A stretch of DNA of 64,000 bases from Cordylochernes scorpioides (Eukaryota; Arthropoda; Arachnida; Pseudoscorpiones; Chernetidae). Position 1 is the stretch's first letter; each line of letters begins with the position of its first letter. Below the pieces are notes generated by a model that made no database searches, had not been told where the DNA came from, and was given only the letters and a program-made list of their open reading frames with translations. Both the position numbers and the translations under genes were made by a program. Positions 1 to 10,058 of this stretch are shown in pieces. The stretch lies in the NCBI GenBank assembly GCA_030710605.1, contig CP092884.1, forward strand, positions 23,293,483 to 23,357,482. Direction: 5' to 3'.

Positions 1-221
1 AGTGTAACAAGCCAGGACACGTAGCGCGATATTGCAGAGTCAGGTTTGTAAGAATTGTGGAAGAGGACCCCATAGTTACGCAAGACAAGGTCGAAGAAGA
101 AATCCGAATGGATAATGAAACTGAGAAGTCGAGACATCTGCTCTACGCTGACGTAAGTAATAGCACGCACTCGAGTATCCCTACAAGGAATAGATATGCC
201 GCATTGGAAGATTTAAACTAA
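1..221 (+). pseudogene. Gypsy gag C-terminus with zinc knuckle (partial)
   Basis: The first codons read CNKPGHVARYC, the last three ligands (C-H-C) of a CCHC zinc knuckle. The first Cys lies upstream of the window, and the family A copy shows the complete CFKCNKPGHVARYC. After an acidic tail the frame ends at TAA 219-221. Gag nucleocapsid binds and packages the element RNA. The stop directly follows a slippery heptamer that leads into the pol frame. Confidence 0.85.
212..218 (+). promoter_or_regulatory. Candidate -1 ribosomal frameshift site (U UUA AAC) at gag/pol
   Basis: In the gag frame the bases read GAU UUA AAC UAA, so the canonical X XXY YYZ heptamer UUUAAAC sits immediately before the gag stop. 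Slipping back one base opens the frame LSIAPESVNQ..., which runs without a stop into the protease. The same heptamer and stop are present in family A (10062-10068, minus). Any downstream stimulatory structure was not established. Confidence 0.7.
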
Positions 222-3008
222 GCATCGCGCCTGAGTCCGTCAATCAAAGCAAGTCGACCATAAATGGAATTAAAAAGTTGGACCCCAAATATAAAATGAA
301 CATTATCGTGGATATAATCGGCATTTGCGAAGCTTTGATTGATACAGGCGCTGATCTTTCAGTGGTCGACCTCAGTACAGCTCTTAATACAGGTCTTGAA
401 ATATTAAACCCTGATAAAATGTGCTCCGGACCCGATGGCAAAGAATTAGACATCGTAGGGAATATTGTTTTAAATATAAAATTTGATTACAAAGCAATTA
501 CACATCAATTTGTGATAATGAGAACACATTTGCGAATATTTATTATTATTTATTATTTTGAAGGCGCGAAACCGATTAAACACAAGCCGTATAGGGTGAG
601 CGCTAAAGAGCGAGAAATCATAAAAGAGCAAATTGATGAAATGCTCAGAAACGGCATAATTAGACCATCCTCAAGACCATGGTCTTTCCCCGTAATATTG
701 GTCAAGAAGCGAGTGGTAAGTACAGATTCTGCCTTGACTACAGAAATTTGAATGATGTAACAGTGAAGGATGTTTACCCAATTCCCAGAATCGATGAAGT
801 ATTGGACACACTTCAAGGATCCGAATACTTTTCAGCAATTGACCTTAAATCAGGAGATTGGCAAGTAGAGGTTGAGGAGGAAGATAAGGATGCAATGACC
901 CTGCTACATTTGAGAGGAACATGGAAAATATGCTTGGGAATCTTAGATGGCAAATTTGCCTGTTATCTAGATGACATAATCATATTTAGCTCGGATTTTT
1001 CAACAGATCTTAAAAGAATAGAAGCTGTTTTTTAAGATATTTTCGCGAGGGTAATTTAAAACTGAACAACAAAAAATGCCAATTTGCTTTCGAAGAACTG
1101 GAGAACCTTGGTCATATAACTAGTCAACATGGTATAAAACCAGCGGAGCATAATATCAAGGCTATTATAGATTTTCCTCGAACCAAAAAGATAAAAGTTC
1201 AATCATTTTTAGGAATGTGCTCATATTATAAAATTTTATCAAAGGTTTTTCGAAAATTGCTGATCCATTAACCAATCTTATAAAAAAAGTACCTTTTACC
1301 TGGACAGAAAATAAAAAAAAAGCATTTCAAACCCTTAAAGTAGCATTGATAAATTTTCCAATAATAGGGCACTTTGATCCGAATGCAACTACTTACATTC
1401 ATACTGACGCATCTAACATCGGCCTGTGTGCAACATTAGTCCAAAAGTTCGGCGATAAAGAAAAGGTGATCTTATATTTAAGTCGAACACTGAGCAAATC
1501 TGAGCAAAATTATTTGACTACCGAAAAAGAGTGTCTAGCTGTTGTGAGGTCAATGTCCAAGTTACGACCCTACCTATATGGAAGGCATTTCAAGATCGTA
1601 ACCAATCATCATGCACTATGCTGGCTTAAGAATCTGAAAGATCCGACCGGCCGATTAGCACGATGTGCACTAAAGATTCAGGAATATAATTTCGAAATTA
1701 TACACAAAACGGGTAAAAAAACATCTGGACGCTGATGGTCTATCTAGAGGACCCTTACCGGAAAACGAATGGGACGAAGATTATGAAAGATTATTTTTGA
1801 ATCAAATAATAGACGAAAAGGGTGATTTTATTGAGAATATTAAGGAGAACCTTAGTGGAAACAAGCGTTCAATTACACAGAACTTTAAAGAAGAAAATGG
1901 GTGTCTCTACAAGAAAAATCCAAATCCTGAAGGTAGGGCATGGTTGCTGGTAGTGCCAAAAAATAAAAGGAAGGAAATTATGAGTGAATACCACAACCAT
2001 ATGCTGAATGGCCATCTGGGTGTCGCCAGAACCACTTACCGATTGAAGAATAAAAACTATTGGCCTTCCATGCTGAAAGATGTTTCCGAATTTGTAAAGA
2101 CGTGCCATCTTTGCCAAAGTCGGAAAGGTTCAAATCATTTGCCTTCTGGACTTTTACAACTTATTCCCCCAGCTAACTACCCTTTTGAAAGAAAGTACCC
2201 TTATACCAAGTATGCTAAAACAAAGGCAGTATCAGAAGCAACAGTGAAAGAAGTCTCTACATTTTTAATCGAACATATTATTTTACGTCACGGGGCTCCA
2301 AGATTTCTTATTAGCGATAGAGGTTCACAATTCACAAGAAATTTGATGAAGGAGGTAAAGAAAATGTCCAAAGTTAAACTTTGCTTCACAACGAGATACC
2401 ACCCCCAGACTAACGTAACGGCTAAATAGAACTTTAATCAATATGATCAGCATGTATGTGAACACAGACCAGAAGAACTGGGACGAAATCCTCCCTTTAA
2501 TCACCCACGCGTATAATACCACGATTCAAGAAACCACAGGCTACTCTTCATTTTCCCTGTTTTTTTTTTGGGAGGGAACCCATGTCCCTCTTAGATGACG
2601 AAAATAACCCAAAGGACAGTAACATGGACGATTACGACGAATATATAGAAAACTACTTAGATAAAATTGCAAGGACGAGACAGGTAGTCATTAAAAACAC
2701 AGAGAAGACTCAGGAAAGAATGAAAATAAACTATGACAAAAACACAATGAGAAAATCTATGAACCGGGACATTTAGTTGCAGTTTGGACACCAGTGAGGA
2801 AAATCGGAAAATGTTAAAAACTATTGAGAAAATATTTTGGCCCATATCGAATATTAAATAAGCTGTCTAACGTGAATTACTTAATTGAGCCGAAAGATAA
2901 TCCTGGCCAAGACCCATTGATTGTCCATGTCTCAAACTTCAAACCGTATTTTGAGAGAATTGATGAGGTAACTCACGAGGACGCGACGACCTCTGGAGAG
3001 GGGGAAAG
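219..3008 (+). pseudogene. Gypsy pol remnant: protease, RT, RNase H, integrase
   Basis: Protease: about 278-535, active-site DTGA (residues around LIDTGADLSVVDL). RT: begins near 562 with the fingers motif KPIKHKPYRVSAKERE; it breaks frame near 715, keeps FSAIDLKSG (motif A) and CYLDDIIIFS (YxDD-type motif C), but has lost the block between them that normally holds the PFGL motif B. RNase H: 1346-1735 with HTDAS and a TDHHA-like TNHHA motif. Integrase: 1797-3008, with the zinc-binding H/C region (HLCQSRK), the DDE-core motif ISDRGSQFT and the C-terminal GPYRIL block. Part of the integrase core near 2195 is missing and the frame breaks near 2430 and 2815. Not functional. Fragments match family A throughout. 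Confidence 0.9.
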
Positions 3009-3366
3009 TGTTTCATCATGGCTAATGAACCTATTTTATTCAATTTGTGATTTTATTTTTCATATATTTTAAATTCAAATATATATTTTATATTCACTTA
3101 TTTTATTAAACAAAATATATGTATTATAAACAGAATATATGTATTATTGAATCACCATTTGTATTTTGGTACACTGTGTGACTTCACTGCTCTCTTTGAT
3201 GTGAGAAATAAATGAATTATTCTGGAGGCTGTTTAAAGTAGAGTTATCTCATTATTCCCTTATATAAATTTGTAGGATGGTTGAAACACGCTATGGTAAG
3301 ATGCAAGACCCGGCACAGGAAAGAATCAAGGTTGAAGAGTCTGCCAAGCCCCAACCTGGTGCAACA
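3009..3366 (+). repeat. 3' LTR of Gypsy family B copy 1
   Basis: It runs from TGTTTCATCATGGC to CCTGGTGCAACA (TG...CA), 358 bp, and matches the two LTRs at 19404-19794 and 21395-21752. It follows a purine-rich GGAGAGGGGGAAAG tract that can serve as the polypurine primer. The end of the LTR carries a degenerate copy of the gag start (ATGGTTGAAACACGC near 3279), because gag of this family begins inside the LTR. Confidence 0.9.
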
Positions 3367-3950
3367 ATAATTGGATACATGCTATAAGCCAATTGGCTTT
3401 CAACACACACACACAAGCCTTTATAAAGACCTTTCGTCTTATACAGAAGATTCACCTGTTAGAAATAAATCTAAAAAGAAATGAGAAGCAGGGAAAGAAA
3501 TTGAATCCTCGCTCAGAAAAGAGGAAAGAAGAAAAGGAAAGAATATCATAAGCGGAAAATATCAACGACTGGTCCTGGAGGCTTTGGTTTCCAATCAAAT
3601 TCCAAGCCTCAATAGAAAAATAGAACTACCCCCGCAGTACATAGCTTTTTGTAATAACATGGACCCCGCATAGGGAAGTTTAACCTCAAGTGTTTTCCCG
3701 AATTATGTATATATTTTATTTGTTTTAAACTTATTTTAAACTGAATTTCTCGCTCGCTCTCTGGGTGTGTTGATGCGTGCTTGTTCGTGGCAATTCCGCT
3801 TTAATTTTAATTTTCAAATCTTACTTAGGTGGATGTATTTACCTCTCCACATATTTTTTTTTTTTTAATTTTTTTTTGGATTACCTGATGAAAAGCATTT
3901 TGCTTGAAAGCTTGTAATTTTAATAAAAAGAAACTCACCACGCTATATTT
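3367..3950 (+). mobile_element. Canonical Penelope-like element, 3' end with hammerhead-like motif
   Basis: The fragment contains the tail of a C-terminal GIY-YIG endonuclease (3560-3673; YQRLVLEALVSNQ then SLNRKIELPPQY, stop TAG) followed by an AT-rich 3' UTR. At 3885-3909 the sequence CTGATGA, a short AAGC/GCTT hairpin and GAAA reproduce the order of a hammerhead core with one extra base after the CUGAUGA box. It ends near AATAAAAAGAAACTCA, a terminal string shared with the PLE hairpins at 15.5 kb and 36.8 kb. Homology to the endonuclease tails at 4845 and 37219 supports the call. The upstream limit is uncertain. Confidence 0.75.
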
Positions 3951-4310
3951 TCGTTTTCTCTTTAATATCTATGTACATAAGTTGAGACTATATACATCGT
4001 TTTTCGTGTCTTGAACACAGTGAAGAAGTAGATTTTTGAGTAAATGGTTGCATCTTGTGAAGAAAAAAATATTTTCACACAGTACAGTTACTTTGTTAGG
4101 TCTTTTTTCATCCTCGGATTAGCTTTCAAATCTTAACAAATTTATCTACTTAAGACGTCTATATAATTCTTCACCTACCTAAATTTTACTTTTCTCTTTT
4201 ATTTTTAGTGTTGGATTAAAAGTCTTGACTGTATTTTAAGACAAAGGTATTGATGAAGTATTCAGTGTGACCACAGCCATCTACCACATGCATCTACAGC
4301 TGTCACTTAC

Positions 4311-4421
4311 GTCCGAAGTAGGTCAGCACGGCCAATCCCAGTAGTACCACCACAAGTCCAAGCACCACCACAGCTGCCATCAGACCCGTGCTCATCGTCT
4401 TGCGCTGGGCTCCTTTCGAAT
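4311..4421 (-). CDS. Possible host-gene internal exon encoding a transmembrane helix
   Basis: On the minus strand a pyrimidine-rich tract ending TTTCTGCAG precedes a 111-nt block, followed by GTAAGT, the consensus 5' splice site. With one base supplied by the previous exon the block encodes a short basic/polar stretch (SKGAQRKTMSTG), about 22 hydrophobic residues rich in V, L, A and G (LMAAVVVLGLVVVLLGLAVL), then TYFG. Both junctions are phase 1 (2 + 36x3 + 1 nt), the arrangement typical of receptor exon cassettes. If the donor is not used, the same frame reaches TGA at 4306-4308, two codons later (RK*), so it could also be a terminal exon. Codons are G/C-rich, unlike the surrounding repeats. 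The parent gene is not identified and no neighbouring exon was recognised. Confidence 0.5.
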
Positions 4422-4568
4422 CTGCAGAAACACAGCAAACACATCTTGTTTGAAATCCTGCATATATTTTTGGTTGCTGGAGAAAAAGAGAGGTGAACTC
4501 TTAGGCGACTTATCCTTGTCTCAATTTTATAGTCAACAAATATATGACTGATGAATACAATTGTGTTT

Positions 4569-5558
4569 AAACGTATAACGAATCTAAAGTTTTACGAAGG
4601 AGCCTCTTTTATTATACTTTTTCAAGCTTTCGAACCTTTCGGTTCTTCCACAGGCGTGGCTAGTATGACTACACTAACAGGGTATAAGCGCGCTTGAGCC
4701 ATTATATACAATATATAAATTTACATTCGGAGTGATATTTCAAACGTAATAAAATAGAAATAGGAATTATGACTATAAAAATAAAAATAAAACTATGTAA
4801 ATGAACTTATAGATTTTTAAAATTTAGATAAAATTATGGCAAAAATATATTAGAATCACCGAACACAAACGAAACATAAACAATAGAGACCCGAAATCAC
4901 TTATACACCAACATATTTCAAACACTGGCCATAACTTCAACTTAGATCATCCTAAAATCCTATATCAGCACATAAACAATAAGCAGCACAGATTGGTACT
5001 GGAATCCATCATATCAACACAAACAAACAGCATTAATAGGAAAATAGATCTACCGGAAATATATCATATAATATCTCAATAGTTATACCGTGATATACTC
5101 GGGTGTGTGGTCGGGTTGGAGTGGACCCCCGCTTGGTTTTTCTGTGTTGAGATGTTTTAAAATTTTACTGATTTTAAATGTTACGAAATTTTAAAGTGTC
5201 ACACGGCTTACATACAGTGAATATCATTATTTTACTTAACCTTTATCGTATTTAAAAGTTTTTGCCATAATTTTATCTAAATTTTAAAAATCTATAAGTT
5301 CATTTACATAGTTTTATTTTTATAGTCATAATTCCTATTTCTATTTTATTACGTTTGAAATATCACTCCGAATGTAAATTTATATGTTGTATATAATGGC
5401 TCAAGCGCGCTTATACCCTGTTAGTGTAGTCATACTAGCCACGCCTGTGGAAGAACCGAAAGGTTCGAAAGCTTGCAAAAGTATAATAAAAGAGGCTCCT
5501 TCGTAAAACTTTAGATTCGTTATACGTTTATACTAATTATACGGAGTTTACCTGTAGA
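4569..5558. mobile_element. Fold-back Penelope-like element with 12-bp target duplication
   Basis: Arms at about 4569-4838 and 5268-5530 are near-perfect inverted repeats around a centre that encodes an endonuclease tail. The whole insert is flanked by the direct 12-mer ACAATTGTGTTT (4557-4568 and 5559-5570), a target-site duplication, so the palindrome went in as a unit. Each arm carries CGTGG-like flanks and a GAACC/GGTTC hairpin followed by CGAAAGCTTG (about 4627-4665, minus; 5450-5480, plus). This matches hammerhead stem II plus GAAA, but the CUGAUGA box reads CTGTGGA and is probably inactive. Confidence 0.85.
4845..5082 (+). pseudogene. GIY-YIG endonuclease C-terminal fragment (canonical PLE)
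   Basis: The open frame encodes RITEHKRNINNRDPKSLI, then QHISNTGHNF, RLVLESIISTQ and INRKIDLPEIYH, stop TAG at 5080-5082. The order HTRN...FQHI...GHSF...LVLEA...SINRKID is shared with the better preserved endonuclease at 37219-37764. The N-terminal GIY/YIG strand is missing because the inverted arm begins at 4838. In intact PLEs this domain nicks the target DNA for reverse transcription. Confidence 0.8.
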
Positions 5559-5570
5559 ACAATTGTGTTT

Positions 5571-5935
5571 GATCGTGGTCTTTTTTTTTTGTTTATAAAA
5601 ATTCTAAAAGGCCGCAGTCACCGTTCGGAAGAGATTAATAGAATCGTCGAATGTCGTGGTCCATTTGGGTGAGGAAAGCGAAGACGCTGCTGATTCCACA
5701 CTCGTCTTTTCAGTGATACGCTAACCTATGCACCGTGGAATCTGTGGCCACTGGACATGCGTCGGACATAGATTCTACGCTTCCTGGAGTATAGGAGCTC
5801 CATTTATGCTTCCTTCTTGTGGTGAATCTGTATAAGACCGGTGGTCTTAATATAGATGTATGTGTATATACATCTTGTTTCCTTGCACGGGTAAACACAT
5901 TCTCTAGCGCTCGATCAGAGGATGCCCAGCAAGAA
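5571..5935. other. No gene recognised
   Basis: This stretch is of intermediate GC content. On the minus strand 5898-5710 is open (62 codons, containing SSYTPGSVESMSDACPVATD), but no family is recognised and no convincing splice pair delimits it. Confidence 0.3.
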
Positions 5936-6031
5936 GGCTGGAAAGAGAGAGAGAGACAATTAACATATTTTTATTGACATCTTGTCAATACATGTAAAGT
6001 GCACAGTCCGCAAATAGAGAGAGAGAGAGTG
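5936..6031 (-). repeat. Very short LINE 3' tail between (GA)n tracts
   Basis: The reverse complement of about 5957-6010 (GGACTGTGCACTTTACATG, then TTGACA...TGTCAATAAAA) matches the 3' UTR after the LINE at 13440-14850 (14885-14940). Only about 55 bp is present, so this is a severely 5'-truncated LINE insertion. GA repeats flank it on both sides (5946-5956 and 6017-6031). Confidence 0.6.
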
Positions 6032-6114
6032 ACAATCATAATGATACTAAAATTATAATTCAAACTCCCTATTGTATTACCTCCGATGTTGAGTCGATAA
6101 TATACTAGTCAAAA

Positions 6115-6217
6115 TAAACTAAACCTAAGTGCCATCTTTTGACTGTCTCCGTAAACTAGCGGATTCAGTTCGTTGACAAAGCCACGACACAAGCTTAAAT
6201 GATTAGGTGCAAGATAT
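6115..6217. repeat. Fragment of the hammerhead family Y repeat
   Basis: The words GCCATCTTTTGACTGTC, AACTAGCGGATTC and TTGACAAAGCCACGACAC match 53920-53980 of the family Y element (GCCATCTATTGACCGTC, AACTAGCGGCATC, GTGACAAAGCCACAACAC). No ribozyme core remains here. Confidence 0.6.
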
Positions 6218-6224
6218 TGTTGCA

Positions 6225-6258
<34 letters not shown>

Positions 6259-6610
6259 GTTGAAGCTTTGCAGGGTCGTCGACCTTGGTTTCTTCCTTCT
6301 TGGTGTTATACACGTTTCCCGAGCGGGTTTCCATATTAAAAGTAAATAAATAAAATTAAATAAAAATAAATTACCTTTTAAAGTTATTGTGTTTATTTAT
6401 TCTTGTCTTCCTCGTAGGTTGCGATCCGCAGTCTTCCTCCAGGTCCTCTCCCGCTCCAATAAGCAATAAAGATATATGTACAATAAATATTACAAAAGGA
6501 GTGAAACTATAAAAAGGAATGATGCTAATCTAAATATTCTGTTTTAAATAAATATTAAATATCATAGAATATTTTGAATAAATGTAAGGCGCATTAAAAT
6601 TGATGTAACA
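6218..6610 (-). repeat. 3' LTR of Gypsy family A (with CA expansion)
   Basis: It reads TGTTGCACCA, then (CA)n to about 6256, then the same sequence as the other LTR to GATGTAACA; 393 bp. On the minus strand it contains the gag start region (MEPRSGNVYNTKKEETKV), as in the 5' LTR. The microsatellite growth is confined to this copy. Confidence 0.93.
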
Positions 6611-7744
6611 CTTCCCCCTCTCCAGAGGTTGTCACGTCCTCGTGAATGACCTCATCCATTCTCTCATAATAAGGCTTGATTCTTGAAACATGAACTATCA
6701 GAGGGTCTTGGCCCGGATCATCTTTCGGTTCTATTAGATAATTGACGCTAGCCACCTCTTTTAATATTCTATATGGACCAAAATATTTTCTCAGAAGTTT
6801 CTCACACTTTCCTATTTTCCTAATTGGTGTCCAAACTGCTACTAATTCTCCTGGTTCGTAGCTTCTTTCCATGTGTTTCTTGTCATAGTTCTTTTTCATT
6901 CTTTCTTGAGTCTTTATTGTGTTGTTAATAACTAATTTTCTTGTTCTGTCTATTTTGTCTAAGTGATGTTTTATGTATTCATCATAATCATCCTTGTCAA
7001 TGTCCACCGAGATATTCCTGTCTCCAAAAGAGACGTGGGTTCTCTTCCAAACATCAGGAAAAAGGGAGAATATCCTGTGGTTTCCTGAATTGTAGTATTG
7101 TAAGCGTGAGTGATGAACGGGAGTATTTCGTCCCAATTTTTCTGATCAGTGTTCACATACATACTGAGCATATTGATCAATGTTCTATTTAACCGTTCTG
7201 TCAATCCATTAGTCTGGGAATGATAGCTCGTTGTGAAGCAATGTTTAATCTTGCACATTTTCATCACCTCTTCCATTAAATTAATGGTAAATTGAGAGCC
7301 CCTGTCACTAATAAGATATTGTGGGGCTCCGTGCCGGAGAAAAATATCCTCTACTAGAAATTTTGAAACTTCTTTCACTGTTGCTTCCGAGACTGCTTTT
7401 GTTTCTGCATATCTAGTGTAGTAGTCCGTCAGCACGATTATCCATTTTTCCCTGTTTTTCGTAGATGGCAATGGACCAACAAAGTCAATTCCAATTCGTT
7501 CGAAAGGAAAGTTGGCTAGGGGAATGGGCTGTAGTAGTCCAGAAGGTAATTGGTTTGAGCCTTTTCTACTTTGGCAAAGGTGACACGTCTTAACGAATTC
7601 TGAGACATCCTTTAGTATGGATGGCCAAAAGTATTTACTCTTTATTCGGTACATGGTTCTGGCGACACCCAGATGGCCATTCGACATATGATTGTGATAT
7701 TCTTTCATAATTTCTCTCTTTTTCTTCTCTGGAACCACAAGCAA
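6611..7744 (-). pseudogene. Gypsy integrase (frameshifted)
   Basis: From 7744 down, the protein shows the HHCC zinc region (HNHMSNGHLG ... CHLCQSRK), then the DDE core: D in GIDFVGPLP, D in ISDRGSQFT and E in GLTERLNRT. The reading frame breaks near 7000 and resumes in the 6594-7136 frame, which carries the C-terminal GPYRILKEV block and the HVSRIKPYYERMDEV end. Integrase would join the cDNA ends to host DNA. All three catalytic acidic residues are kept, but the frameshift separates core from C-terminus. Confidence 0.9.
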
Positions 7745-7915
7745 CCACGCCCTGCCTTCAGGGTTCGGGTTTTTCTTAAAGAGGCATCCATCTTTTACTT
7801 TGAGATTTGCGCAATTGATCGCCTGCTTCCATTAAGGTTTTTCTTAACACTTTCGATAAACTTATCCTCTTCGTCTGTTATTTGATTTAAAAATAGCGTT
7901 TCAAAAATCCTCATC

Positions 7916-8345
7916 CTAATCAGTTTCTGGTAAGGGTCCCCTAGATAAGCCATCGGCGTCCAGATGCTTCTTTCCTGATTTATGTATTATATCGAAGTCA
8001 TATTCTTGAATTTTTGATGCCCATCTTGCCAATCGACCTGTTGGATCCTTCAAGTTTTTGAGCCAGCATAAGGCGTGATGATCTGTTACTATTTTAAAGT
8101 GTCTTCCATAAAGGTAGGGCCGTAATTTTGACATTGACCAGACAACGGCCAGACATTCTTTTTCAGTTTTTGAATAATTTTGCTCCGCTTTACTTAGGGT
8201 ACGACTCAAATATGAGATCACCTTCTCTTCACCATCGATGTCTTGGACAAGTGTTGCACCTATGCCGATGTTGGACGCATCAGTATGAATATAAGTAGGC
8301 GCATTTGGATTGAAGTGACCTAAAATTGGTGGACTTAATAGTGCT
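7916..8345 (-). pseudogene. Gypsy RNase H domain (broken at both ends)
   Basis: It contains THTDAS-like [41 protein letters not shown] and [11 protein letters not shown], the standard Gypsy RNase H series that removes RNA from the RNA/DNA hybrid. The frame enters through an indel at about 8395 (two extra bases relative to copy B). It ends at a TAG that replaces a Trp codon after GPLPETD, followed by a further indel that disconnects integrase. Confidence 0.9.
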
Positions 8346-8349
8346 GTTT

Positions 8350-9225
8350 TTAGGGTTTGAAACGCTTCCTCTTGTCTTTCTGTCCAGGTAAATGATACAC
8401 TTTTTTTATAAGGTTGGTCAAAGGGTCAGCAATTTTTGAGAAATCTCTGATAAATTTTCTATAAAAAAAATATGATAACATCCCCAAAAAGGATTGTACT
8501 TCTTTGACTTTTTTGGGCCGAGGAAAATTTTTAACAGCTTTGATGTTATGTTCCGCGGGTTTTATACCATGTTTGCTCGTTATATAGCCGAGAATCTCCA
8601 ATTCTTCAAAAGCAAATCGGCATTTTCTGTCGTTTAACCTTAAATTAGATTCACGAAAACATCTAAAAACAGCTTCAAGTCTTTTGAGGTGCGTTGGAAA
8701 ATCCGGGCTATATATGATAACATCATCCAGATAACACAAACAAATTTGCCATCTCAGATTTCCAAGCATATTCTCCATATTTCTCTCAAAGGTAGCAGGC
8801 GCGTTACAAAGTCCAAAAGGCATCACGTTGAATTCATATAATCCATGCGCTGTAGTGAAAGCTGTTTTCTCTTTGTCTCTTTCTTCGACTTCAACTTGCC
8901 AATATCCAGATCTGAGGTCTATTGCTGAGAAGTATGTAGATCATTGGAGAGTATCCATAACTTCGTCTATTCTAGGGATCGGATATACATCTTTTACTGT
9001 CACATTATTCAGTTTTCTGTAGTCTACACAAAATCTGTATTTACCATCTCGCTTCTTGACCAATATTACTGGAAAAGACCAGGGGCTAGAAGATGGCCTA
9101 ATTATGCCTTCTGTAAGCATCTCGTCAATTTGCTCTTTTATAATATCTCGTTCTTTAGCACTCACCTGGTAAGGCTTGTGTTTAATTGGCTTCGCGTCTT
9201 CTGTGTCTATCCGATGTTTTGCCAA
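8350..9225 (-). pseudogene. Gypsy reverse transcriptase (one nonsense codon)
   Basis: Read down from 9225: KPIKHKPYQVSAKERD, SSPWSFPVILVKK, RFCVDYRKLN, then TGA at 8943-8941 where copy B has GGA. The frame continues YFSAIDLRSGYWQVEV (motif A), PFGLCNAPATF (motif B) and CYLDDVIIY (motif C, the polymerase aspartates). Only the single GGA-to-TGA change interrupts the palm. The C-terminal end frameshifts at about 8395. RT copies genomic RNA into cDNA from a tRNA primer. Confidence 0.93.
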
Positions 9226-9310
9226 ATTGGTTCTCCCTAATCTCGACGAAAACAGATCTCCATACCTTTCTAAAACTTGTTTTAACTCCTTCTGTGTCTT
9301 TGGTGAAAGA

Positions 9311-10003
9311 TTAATTTAGAATGGTTCTAGGTTCTTCGTTCTCTTCTACCTCTCTTTCTCGATTCACATTTATTTTCGCTGGACTACTTCCAAAAACCAA
9401 TGTTTGGTTTTTCATTATTTTTAACGGTCGAGGATACGGATTAGTTATCCAGATATGAGTTTCCCTATTTATAACATTGATCAAGCTTCTTGCTAGACGA
9501 AGTCCATTTGTTTGAAACATTTTGCTTCTCTCCTCGATAATATATTCCCCATCCTCTGTTTCTACCAATGCCTTGATCAATTTAATGGAACATTCCGGTA
9601 CAATGGAATCCTTGGCACTCTTTATTTTCAACATTTCAAAATTGATTTCGTCATGATTATTCGTCAAATCGTATTTTATAGTTTCTTGCTTACAATCTAT
9701 TTTAGCGTTAATTTTCTTAAGGAAATCTCTCCCAAGAATTAATGTCCGTAAATGCGTTTTCAATATCACAAAGTTGTGTGATAATGTTTCGTCATCAATT
9801 TTTATATTTAAAAATATATTTCCTACCATGTCCAATTTTTTTTCATCGGGTCCTGCACAAATATTTGCGAGTTTACTTATACCATGGCCTGTATCGAGGG
9901 CCGTTCTGAGGTCGACCACTGAGAGGACAGCACCTGTATCAACCAAAGCTTCAAAAGTCCCTATCTTGTCCACATTAATTTTTAATTTGTATTTAGGGTC
10001 CAA
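9311..10003 (-). pseudogene. Gypsy aspartic protease and linker
   Basis: This 230-codon frame starts near MDPKYKLKINVDKIG. The active site is LVDTGAVLSVVDL (D-T-G), followed by a flap-like region and LILGRDFLKK (the ILG strand of retropepsins). It would cleave Gag-Pol. It lies in the -1 frame relative to gag, entered at 10062-10068. Between that site and 10003 this copy has a one-base loss relative to copy B that brings in a stop, so the fusion is broken here. The downstream end stops at a TAA before RT. Confidence 0.88.
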
Positions 10004-10058
10004 CTTCTTGATTCCGTTTATGATCGACTTATTTGATTGACAGATTCAGGCGCAACGC

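Larger units (their letters stand above)
1..3366 (+). mobile_element. Gypsy-type LTR retrotransposon, family B copy 1 (3' part, decayed)
   Basis: The window opens inside gag and runs through protease, reverse transcriptase (RT), RNase H and integrase remnants to a 3' LTR. The domain order PR-RT-RH-IN is that of Ty3/Gypsy. Related copies lie at 6218-11481 (minus, family A) and 19404-21752 (plus, same family B). Compared with family A this copy has internal deletions (protease to RT near 535-560; inside RT near 890-930) and several frameshifts, so it cannot encode its own pol. The 5' LTR lies outside the window. Confidence 0.93.
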
